A stretch of 48,841 bases of DNA, taken from Serinicoccus chungangensis. Lineage in GTDB: Bacteria; Actinomycetota; Actinomycetes; Actinomycetales; Dermatophilaceae. The DNA lies in assembly GCF_001483745.1 (NCBI RefSeq), contig NZ_LQBL01000001.1, positions 1-48,841 of the forward strand, written 5' to 3'. Positions 43,057 to 48,841 of this stretch are shown piece after piece. The position numbers and the translations under genes are program-made. The first letter of the stretch is position 1. Each line of letters begins with the position of its first letter. Under the pieces are notes generated by a model. It saw nothing but the letters and a program-made list of their open reading frames with translations. It was not told where the DNA came from and did no database searches.

Positions 43057-44337
43057 ATGGCGCAAGAGCGACCCGGCAGGACCGGTTCACCTCGAGACGG
43101 AGAGGACGGTCGTCCGCGGCGGCGGGCGACCGGCTGGGTGGTAGCCGGTGGACTGGCCATCGCCGTCGGAGGCACGGCGGCGGCGGTCGCGCTCGGAGGG
43201 GACGGTGGGGCCGCGGGCACCGTGCCAGCGGTCCCCGCGGCCGCCCCGGAGTCCGCCGCCGCAACCGTGGCTCCGTCAGCCGAAGCACCATCCACCGCGG
43301 CACCGCCCACCACGGCGCCGTCGACCGCGGCGGGGCATGAGGGGATGGTGACCGGTGCGGTGTGGGTGGCCAACGAGGAGGACGCCAGCCTGAGCGTCAT
43401 CGACGCGGCAACGAACACGGTCGTCACCACGGTCCGCGGGGTGGAGGGGCCGCACAACGTGCAGGTCTCACCCGACAGCGCCAGCGTGTGGGCGGTGAGC
43501 GGTCACGACTCGCTCGCCGTCGCGCTCGACGCGCGGTCGCTGGACCTGACACGCACGGTGACCACCGGCGGGGCACCCGCCCACGTCGTGGTCAGCCCGG
43601 ACGAGCGCACGGCATACACCAGCGACGGCGCCGACGGCACCGTGACCGTGATCGACACTGCGTCCGGCGAGGTGCAGGCCACGATCCCGGTGGGTGCCGG
43701 GCCGCACGGGCTGCGCCCCAGCCCCGACGGCCGCTGGCTGGTCGTGGCCAACGTGGCGGGCAGCACGCTGAGCGTGGTCGACACCAGCACCCGCACCACG
43801 GTGGCAGACATCGAGGTCGGCACGGCCCCGGCACAGGTCGCCTTCTCCCCTGACGGGCGGTTCGTGTACGCCTCGGTCAGCGCCCAGGACGAGGTGGTCA
43901 AGGTCGACATGGCCAGCCGCGAGGTCGTCGGCCGGGTCACGGTCGGGGACGGGCCGATCCAGACCTACGTCAGCCCCGACGACCGCTACCTGCTGGCCGC
44001 CAACCAGGGCACCGAGGCGGCACCTGGAACGAGCCTGTCGGTCATCGACACCCGGACGTTCACGGTGACGGGGACCGTGGAGACCGGTCGGGGTGCCCAC
44101 GGGGTCGTGGTCGACCCCTCCGGCCGCCACGCCTACGTCACCAACCTCTACGCCGACGACGTCGCCGTCGTCGACCTGGACGAGCTGGAGGTCGTCGCGC
44201 GCGTCCCGGTCGGGGACACGTCCAACGGCATCAGCTTCTCCAGCACGCCCGTACCGGCCCAGGCGCCGGTGACCCTGGACGTGCCGAAGGGCGCTGCCGG
44301 AGACAGCGGGGCAACGGACGGCCACGGCGGCCACTAG
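43057..44337 (+). CDS. YncE-type YVTN beta-propeller, secreted or anchored
   Basis: A 426-residue protein. After a polar N terminus (1-26), one TM/signal segment (about residues 27-47) leads to a Pro/Ala/Thr-rich linker and a seven-bladed YVTN-type propeller (about residues 95-400). Repeats contain VSPDERTAYTSDGADGTVTV, PDGRFVYASVS and YVTNLYADDVAVVDLD. The last residues end in DGHGGH. Such propellers bind ligands or cofactors outside the cell; copper-tolerance clusters often contain one, but its activity is unknown. ATG 43057 has AGGAGG upstream. A strong hairpin terminator follows. Confidence 0.85.
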   Translation: MAQERPGRTGSPRDGEDGRPRRRATGWVVAGGLAIAVGGTAAAVALGGDGGAAGTVPAVPAAAPESAAATVAPSAEAPSTAAPPTTAPSTAAGHEGMVTGAVWVANEEDASLSVIDAATNTVVTTVRGVEGPHNVQVSPDSASVWAVSGHDSLAVALDARSLDLTRTVTTGGAPAHVVVSPDERTAYTSDGADGTVTVIDTASGEVQATIPVGAGPHGLRPSPDGRWLVVANVAGSTLSVVDTSTRTTVADIEVGTAPAQVAFSPDGRFVYASVSAQDEVVKVDMASREVVGRVTVGDGPIQTYVSPDDRYLLAANQGTEAAPGTSLSVIDTRTFTVTGTVETGRGAHGVVVDPSGRHAYVTNLYADDVAVVDLDELEVVARVPVGDTSNGISFSSTPVPAQAPVTLDVPKGAAGDSGATDGHGGH

Positions 44338-44354
44338 GCCCGGGTCCGGCCGGA

Positions 44355-44380
44355 GCCCGGCCGGCCCAGGCCGGCCGGGC
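44355..44380. terminator. Bidirectional 12-bp hairpin terminator
   Basis: GCCCGGCCGGCC-CA-GGCCGGCCGGGC is a perfect 12-bp stem with a two-base loop, between convergent genes ending at 44337 (+) and 44429 (-). No T-tract on either side. Confidence 0.75.
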
Positions 44381-44428
44381 TGAACCGACCGGCTCATCAC
44401 AAGAGTGGTGGAGGGACCGGGCGGGGGG

Positions 44429-44830
44429 TCAGTGATGCCCGTCGTGCTCGGCGGGAGTCGTGACCGAGGGCGACGGGGTGGTAGGCGTCGGGGCGGGGGC
44501 GTCGGCCGCGCCGATGCGTGGACCGATCACGAACGCGGACAGGGCGAACAGGGCGGTGAAGGCGACGACTCCCAAGGCCGGTGCCCACCCGGTGCCGAAC
44601 CGCGAGCGGAGTCGGCGCAGCAGGGGGATGCTCAGCAGGAGGCCCACGACGTAGAGGACGCCGTTGCCCAGCGCACCGGTCAGCAGCGCGGTCCCGGCGA
44701 TCAGGCCGACGTGGTGCAGGACGTGGGGCACCAGCCCCAGGGCCGCCCCGAAGCCGGCGCGGACCGTCGCCCACCAGGTACGGGGCCCTCGACGCGGCGG
44801 GGCGGACAGCTCGAGCGCAGATGTGGCCAT
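44429..44830 (-). CDS. Small polytopic membrane protein, His-ended
   Basis: A 133-residue protein with about three hydrophobic segments (about 28-50, with HVLHHVG; 52-70; 83-106), then a Pro/Thr-rich tail ending in EHDGHH. No family recognised with confidence. ATG 44830 is preferred; a GTG two codons upstream is possible. CopR box K lies 41 bases upstream in the right orientation, so it appears to be copper-controlled. The C-terminal His cluster and the position suggest metal handling. Confidence 0.65.
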   Translation of the reverse strand: MATSALELSAPPRRGPRTWWATVRAGFGAALGLVPHVLHHVGLIAGTALLTGALGNGVLYVVGLLLSIPLLRRLRSRFGTGWAPALGVVAFTALFALSAFVIGPRIGAADAPAPTPTTPSPSVTTPAEHDGHH

Positions 44831-44870
44831 AGCCACCACTGTGCAGGCCCCGCCCGGTCTCCCGACGGCA

Positions 44871-44892
44871 GTTCTGTGGAGATCCGATGGCG
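44871..44892 (-). promoter_or_regulatory. CopR-type direct-repeat box K
   Basis: Minus-strand reading CGCCATCGGAT / CTCCACAGAAC, 40 bases upstream of the small membrane gene. It lies in a divergent region and could also affect the thiol-redox operon starting at 44996. Confidence 0.65.
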
Positions 44893-44995
44893 AGGCCCGC
44901 AGCGGTGACAGCAAACCTCCCGGAAACCGCCAGGCCAGTCGCAGGGCGCGCCTGTGAGGGTGGTCCCGTCATCCCGGTGCAGGAGAGGAACCCCC

Positions 44996-45262
44996 GTGAC
45001 CACAGTGCCGCGACCAGTGCAGGTCGCCGTCGTCGAGAACCCCGGCTGCCACTTCTGCGACGACGCGCAGGCCGTGCTCGCCGGGCTCGTCTCAGAGGGC
45101 CACACGATCGAGGTCACCTCGCTCGACGCACGTGCCGCCGACGGGCAGGCGCTGATGCGCGAGCACCGGGCCGCGATGACTCCGCTGGTGCTGGTCGACG
45201 GGTCCTTCTTCAGCCAGGGCCGGCTGCCGCGCCGCAAGCTCCTGCGCCTGCTCGGGGCCTGA
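44996..45262 (+). CDS. Glutaredoxin/thioredoxin-fold small protein
   Basis: An 88-residue cytosolic protein with a glutaredoxin-like CxxC: PGCHFCDDAQ (Cys18, Cys21), and a cis-Pro region MTPLVLVDG. It probably handles thiol-disulfide exchange, and might supply electrons to the CcdA-like protein next door. GTG start at 44996 has AGGAGAGG upstream. The next gene starts 2 bases after its stop, so they form an operon. Confidence 0.8.
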   Translation: MTTVPRPVQVAVVENPGCHFCDDAQAVLAGLVSEGHTIEVTSLDARAADGQALMREHRAAMTPLVLVDGSFFSQGRLPRRKLLRLLGA

Positions 45263-45263
45263 G

Positions 45264-46253
45264 ATGGGCGAGCTGCTCACCACCGGTTCCGTCCTGGCGG
45301 CCTTCCTCGCCGGCGGGGTGGCGCTCTTCGCCCCCTGCTGCATCGTCTTCCTCGCCCCCAGCTACCTCGCCGCCGCCGTGAAGAACCGGCGGTGGCGGCT
45401 GCTGCCGCTGACCTTCCTCTTCGCGGCCGGGCTCGCGCTCGTGCTGGTGCCCATCACGCTGGGCATCAGCCTGGTGGCCTCCGCGGTGGCGAACTACCAC
45501 ACGCCCCTGTACTACGCCGGCGGCGCGCTGATGCTGGCCCTGGCCGCGCTCAGCGTCTCCGGCCGCATGCTCACCCTGCCCGCCTCCCTGCGCGCGCCCG
45601 ACACCAGGGGCGGTGACGGTCTGAGCTTCTTCAGCCTCGGCGTGTTCTCCGGCATCGCCAGCGCCTGCTGCGCGCCCGTGCTGGCCGGCGTCATGACCCT
45701 GTCCGCGCTCTCCGGGTCCGCGGTCGGCGGCCTCACCCTGGGTCTGGCGTACACGTTCGGCATGGTCTTCCCCCTGTTCCTCATCGCCCTGGGCTGGGAC
45801 CGCTTCCGGCTCGGCGAGCGCAAGCTGTTGCAGGCACGGGCGGTCCGGCTGCGGCTGGGTACCCGCGTCGTGCACACCAACTCGATCAACCTGGTGGTGG
45901 CCGCCGGGTTCGCGGCGATGGGCGTCTTCGTGATCTACCTCGCCGGCACCGGCACCATGACCAGCGGCCCGGGCATCCAGGTCGCCGCGGGCCGTGGCCT
46001 CGCCGGCGTCTTCACCCGGGTCGAGCAGTGGGTCTCCCCGGTGCCCGAGCCGGTGCTCGGCCTCGCCGTGCTCGCCCTGGCCGCCGTTTTCGTCGTCGCC
46101 ACCCTCCGCGACCGCCGCCGACCGGGAGCTGACGCCCTCACGGGCGTGGGCACGGACGCCGCGGACCTGGCCGCGCCGGGCCCTGCCGGCGAGGCCTGCC
46201 ACGGCGCCGCATCGCATACCCCACGCGTCCCCGCAGACGACGCACGCACCTGA
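45264..46253 (+). CDS. CcdA-like membrane electron carrier
   Basis: A 329-residue, six-to-seven-TM protein of the CcdA/DsbD-beta type. Its Cys motifs are unusual: FAPCCIVFLAPSYL and SACCAPVLAGV each carry a CC pair instead of the single Cys of canonical CcdA (17529). A Pro/Ala-rich cytoplasmic tail (about residues 280-329) includes one Cys and several His. It probably moves reducing equivalents across the membrane to the peroxiredoxin-like protein encoded next. ATG 45264. Confidence 0.85.
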   Translation: MGELLTTGSVLAAFLAGGVALFAPCCIVFLAPSYLAAAVKNRRWRLLPLTFLFAAGLALVLVPITLGISLVASAVANYHTPLYYAGGALMLALAALSVSGRMLTLPASLRAPDTRGGDGLSFFSLGVFSGIASACCAPVLAGVMTLSALSGSAVGGLTLGLAYTFGMVFPLFLIALGWDRFRLGERKLLQARAVRLRLGTRVVHTNSINLVVAAGFAAMGVFVIYLAGTGTMTSGPGIQVAAGRGLAGVFTRVEQWVSPVPEPVLGLAVLALAAVFVVATLRDRRRPGADALTGVGTDAADLAAPGPAGEACHGAASHTPRVPADDART

Positions 46254-46263
46254 AGGAGCCGAC

Positions 46264-46881
46264 GTGTCCACCAGATCAGCCCGTGAGTCCCGACTGGCCC
46301 GCATCGCCGCTGAGACGCGGTCCGAGGAGCGCCGTCGCCGAGCCCGTCGGTACGGCCTCGTCGGCACCGCGCTGGCGCTCGTCGCCGCGGTCGTCACCGC
46401 CATGCTGCTGACCTCGCGCCCGGCGTCCACCGAACTCGCCGACGCCGCGCCGGACTTCACCCTCAGCGACACCGCAGGCGGCACCGTCAGCCTGGACCAG
46501 TTCCGCGGCCGCAACGTGGTCCTGTACTTCAACGAGGGAGCCGGCTGCCAGTCCTGCCTCGTGCAGATGGCCGAGATCGAGAAGAACGCGGCCCTGTTCG
46601 AGGGCCTCGACATCACGTTCCTGCCCATCGTGATGAACACCCGCGAGCAGATCACCACCGACATGCAGCTCAACGGGGTCCGCACCCCGTTCCTCCTGGA
46701 CGACGGACGCGTCTCCCAGGCCTACGGCACCCTGGGCAAGGGCATGCACGCCGGGCTGCCCGGCCACAGCTTCGTCCTCATCGACCGCGAAGGGCAGCGG
46801 CGCTGGTACGGGGAGTACCCCTCCATGTGGCTGCCACCGGCCGACCTGCTCGCCCAGCTTCAGAAGTCCCTGTCGGCCTGA
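46264..46881 (+). CDS. Membrane-anchored redoxin (AhpC/TSA-type)
   Basis: A 205-residue protein: a basic N terminus, one TM helix (about 31-50), then a thioredoxin-fold redoxin domain with FNEGAGCQSCLVQM (Cys95, Cys98). It likely reduces disulfides or peroxides on the outer face of the membrane, with the CcdA-like protein and glutaredoxin as an electron chain. GTG 46264 has AAGGAG upstream and lies 10 bases after the CcdA-like stop. The CxxC position matches TlpA-like redoxins. Confidence 0.85.
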   Translation: MSTRSARESRLARIAAETRSEERRRRARRYGLVGTALALVAAVVTAMLLTSRPASTELADAAPDFTLSDTAGGTVSLDQFRGRNVVLYFNEGAGCQSCLVQMAEIEKNAALFEGLDITFLPIVMNTREQITTDMQLNGVRTPFLLDDGRVSQAYGTLGKGMHAGLPGHSFVLIDREGQRRWYGEYPSMWLPPADLLAQLQKSLSA

Positions 46882-47196
46882 AGGTACGGGCGAGCACACT
46901 CGGGGAACGGTCAGTTCCGGTCATCTCTGAGGCGCCTCGCGTAGCTCGGGCCGGGCACGTCGAGGTGAGGAACCGAGTCGTCTGGACCCGCCGACGCGCC
47001 ACCGAACGTGGAACTGGTCCGCGCCTATGCCGATGTTCGGTTCTCTGGAACCGCTCCTGTAATACACCTGGGCTGGTACGACCGGCATATCCCAGGGACA
47101 GGGCGCCGGTCTGACCGCGCGGGGACCTACGACCGCCACGACACCGCGCAGGTCGCGCACGACCGCTCGCGTTACGCTCCCACCGAGGGAGGACAC
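46882..47196. other. Non-coding gap, nothing recognised
   Basis: A 315-base gap between the redoxin gene and the methyltransferase. A weak GGAAC-GTTCC hairpin stands near 46903-46919 and may end the redox operon. No CopR box or CsoR palindrome was seen. Confidence 0.5.
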
Positions 47197-47814
47197 ATGC
47201 CGCGCATGTCCGCGATCGAAGCAGCCTTCTGCCGAGCGGCACCCTGGACGGTGATCTCGCAGCGGGTCCTCTTGCCGTGGGCGCTGGACGGTCACGTGAT
47301 CTACGGCGAAGTCTTGGAGGTCGGCGCGGGGAGCGGGGCGATGGCCGAGGCCGCTGCCCGCAGATTTCCCGAGACCAGCATCACAGTGACGGACGTCGAC
47401 GCGGCCATGGTCGCCGTTGCGCGCGCCCGGCTTGTCCCAGTACCGAACCTGCGCGTACAGGCCGCAGACATGACCTCGCTGCCGTTCGCCACCGACCGAT
47501 TCGACGCAGTCATGTCGAACCTGATGCTCCACCATGTCATCTGCTGGCGCGACGGTGCAGCCGAAGCCCTGCGGGTCCTCAAGCCCGGCGGGGTGCTCCT
47601 GGGGTACGACCTGACCAACACGCTCCTCGCACGGTTCGTGCACCATGCTGACCGATCGCCCCACCGTATGGTCTCCGTCGAGGAGCTGGTCGAGGGGCTG
47701 GCCGCTGCCGGCTTCACCGGCGTGAACGTCCGGGAGGCCGCTCGAGATCACCTGATGCGGTTCCGCGCCTACAAGCCTACAAGCCGGTCCGGACACGTAC
47801 GGGGGTCGATGTGA
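47197..47814 (+). CDS. Class I SAM-dependent methyltransferase, 3' end altered by IS
   Basis: A 205-residue protein with the SAM-binding motif I EVGAGSGAMAE, motif II TVTDVDAAM, and LKPGGVLLGYDL (motif IV/post region). It is of the Methyltransf_11 type; substrate unknown. ATG 47197 has GAGGGAGG. Its last codons, after FRAYKP, lead to a TGA at 47812-47814 that belongs to the start of the IS3-family element, so the natural C-terminus may have been trimmed by a few residues. No copper link is evident. Confidence 0.8.
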   Translation: MPRMSAIEAAFCRAAPWTVISQRVLLPWALDGHVIYGEVLEVGAGSGAMAEAAARRFPETSITVTDVDAAMVAVARARLVPVPNLRVQAADMTSLPFATDRFDAVMSNLMLHHVICWRDGAAEALRVLKPGGVLLGYDLTNTLLARFVHHADRSPHRMVSVEELVEGLAAAGFTGVNVREAARDHLMRFRAYKPTSRSGHVRGSM

Positions 47815-47864
47815 AGCGCCCCAGGTTTGATGCCGCTCCTGTTTGAGTCCAGGAGGATGAGCAC

Positions 47865-48176
47865 ATGCCGAAGAAGATCGATCCCGAGCTGCGGGCTCGG
47901 GCCGTCAGGTTGGTGCTGGAGCACCAGCAGGAGTACCCCTCGACGACCGAGGCGATGATCGCTGTGTCCAAGCAGCTGGGTGTCTCGCGTGAGTCGGTGC
48001 GCCGCTGGGTCGCTCAGGCCGACATCGACGCCGGGCGTCGCGAGGGGATGAGCACCCAGGAGCACGAGGAGATCAAGCGGCTCAAGACCGAGAACCGTCG
48101 GTTGCGCGAGGACGTGGCCGTGCTCAAGGCCGCGACAACTTTCTTCGTGGGGGAACTCGACCCCCGCAACCGTTGA
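47865..48176 (+). CDS. IS3-family transposase OrfA
   Basis: A 103-residue protein: helix-turn-helix (about residues 7-55, SKQLGVSRESVRRWV) followed by a leucine-zipper-like coiled coil (EIKRLKTENRRLREDVAVLK). It recognises the IS ends and is the first half of the OrfAB transposase. Start ATG 47865 follows CCAGGAGGATGAGC. The orfB start is three bases after its stop, in the -1 frame. Confidence 0.9.
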   Translation: MPKKIDPELRARAVRLVLEHQQEYPSTTEAMIAVSKQLGVSRESVRRWVAQADIDAGRREGMSTQEHEEIKRLKTENRRLREDVAVLKAATTFFVGELDPRNR

Positions 48177-48178
48177 TC

Positions 48179-48841
48179 ATGGGCTTCATCGACACCATGA
48201 GAGCCGAGGGCCACGCGGTCGAGTCGGTCTGCCGGGTGCTGCGCGAGCAGGGCTGCCAGATCGCCGCGCGGACCTACCGGTCGTGGAAGCACAGCGGCCG
48301 GGTCGTGGCCGCACGGACCATCAGCGACGCCCTGGTCGTGGACGCGGTGCGCGATATCGCCTGGGTCACCGACCATCACGGCCGGCGCAAGTTGACCCCG
48401 GAGGGGTTGTACGGGCGCCGGAAGATGACTGCCTACGTGCGCCGCACCGTGCTGCCCGATGCCTCGGGCGGGGCCGTGGACCGGGCGATGTCCACCTTGG
48501 GACTATCCGGGGTGCGTCGCGACAAGGGGGTGCGGACCACGATCCCGGCCAAGGACGGCATCCGAGCCGGTGACCTGCTGAACAGGGACTTCACCGCCTC
48601 GGCGCCCAACCTCGTCTGGGTGACCGACTTCACCTACGCCCGGACCTGGGCCGGGTTCGTCTACGTCGCGTTCATCGTGGACGTGTTCTCCCAGCGGATC
48701 GTGGCCTGGCACGCCTCGGGCAGCAAGGCCACCGACCTGGTCATGGTTCCGCTGCGGATGGCCCTATGGCAGCGCGACCGCGACGGTCACCCGACCGTGC
48801 CCGGCGAGCTGATCCATCACTCTGATGCCGGGTCGCAGGGC
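48179..48841 (+). CDS. IS3-family transposase OrfB (3' partial)
   Basis: The first 221 residues of the DDE integrase-type subunit: an N-terminal HTH_21 region (about 40-100), then the rve catalytic core with the first Asp in WVTDFTYARTW and the second in HHSDAGSQG at the window edge. The third catalytic residue (Glu) lies outside. The gene is in the -1 frame relative to orfA, so expression may use programmed -1 frameshifting or reinitiation at the TGATCATG junction. No internal stops are seen. Confidence 0.9.
   Translation, partial: MGFIDTMRAEGHAVESVCRVLREQGCQIAARTYRSWKHSGRVVAARTISDALVVDAVRDIAWVTDHHGRRKLTPEGLYGRRKMTAYVRRTVLPDASGGAVDRAMSTLGLSGVRRDKGVRTTIPAKDGIRAGDLLNRDFTASAPNLVWVTDFTYARTWAGFVYVAFIVDVFSQRIVAWHASGSKATDLVMVPLRMALWQRDRDGHPTVPGELIHHSDAGSQG

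Larger units (their letters stand above)
47812..48841 (+). mobile_element. IS3-family insertion sequence, right end outside window
   Basis: Two transposase frames in the IS3 arrangement. The left end is inferred at TGAAGCGCCCCAGG (from 47812), which looks like an IS3 terminal repeat and fits the cut into the methyltransferase gene. The right end, second terminal repeat and any target duplication lie outside the window. Confidence 0.75.

Overview
The window is GC-rich DNA with actinobacterial features: ATGA/GTGA start-stop overlaps, GTG starts, cytochrome c maturation of the ResB/CcsA type, and CsoR repressors. A member of the Micrococcales is my best guess, but no rRNA or housekeeping marker is present to fix the genus. 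Almost the whole 48.8 kb reads as one large copper-tolerance island, ending on the right in an IS3-family element. The left edge is 43 consecutive G and is probably an artefact. No tRNA, rRNA, CRISPR array or phage gene was seen.

Layout. (1) 45-2722: the end of a multicopper oxidase, a SHOCT protein, a membrane DUF305 protein and a broken K+ channel. (2) 2736-11137, minus strand: a complex-I-like operon, nuoA-[NuoB/NuoD-like fusion]-nuoHJKLMN, with no dehydrogenase arm and no Fe-S subunits. The fusion protein has a long His-rich linker. (3) 11729-14693: an HMA metallochaperone, Lgt and Lnt (lipoprotein maturation). (4) 14880-18871, minus: ccsA, resB, ccdA and a TlpA/ResA lipoprotein (cytochrome c maturation). 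(5) 19033-22590: CueP, a DUF305 lipoprotein, an Lgt-like protein, a second HMA protein and a truncated archaeal-type GAPDH that collides with a truncated UbiB-like kinase gene. (6) 23763-27255: csoR-copZ-copA. (7) 27517-32092, minus: a frameshifted metallophosphoesterase, an NlpC/P60 hydrolase and the copS/copR two-component system. (8) 32243-46881: SHOCT, multicopper oxidase, Asp-box lipoprotein, a cupredoxin-ATPase-YHS fusion, a second csoR, an NhaA-DsbA fusion, a CDF transporter, a frameshifted AMP-ligase, a beta-propeller and a thiol-redox cluster. (9) 47197-48841: a methyltransferase cut at its 3' end by an IS3-family element.

Regulation. Two layers of sites are visible. Eleven copies of an 11-bp-period direct repeat (sense strand roughly CTCCATCAAAT-CTCCACCG) sit upstream of operons across the island; ten of the eleven point at a downstream start codon. 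The complement resembles the tandem TGAAGATTT repeat that I recall for CopR of Corynebacterium glutamicum, and a CopR/CopS pair is encoded inside the island. Separately, GC-rich palindromes of the ATACCCC...GGGGTAT type, typical of CsoR operators, precede cueP, the second HMA gene, csoR-copZ-copA and the ATPase fusion, with a weaker one before the first DUF305 gene.

Working model. CsoR and CopRS sense copper. The two P1B ATPases, CopZ and the HMA proteins move copper out of the cytosol; the multicopper oxidases, CueP, cupredoxin and DUF305 proteins handle it outside the membrane. Lgt/Lnt, cytochrome c maturation and thiol-redox proteins may replace or repair copper-sensitive envelope functions. 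The membrane-arm-only complex-I relative is the most unusual component. Five genes are damaged (four frameshifted, one only truncated), so either indel sequencing errors or real decay should be considered.
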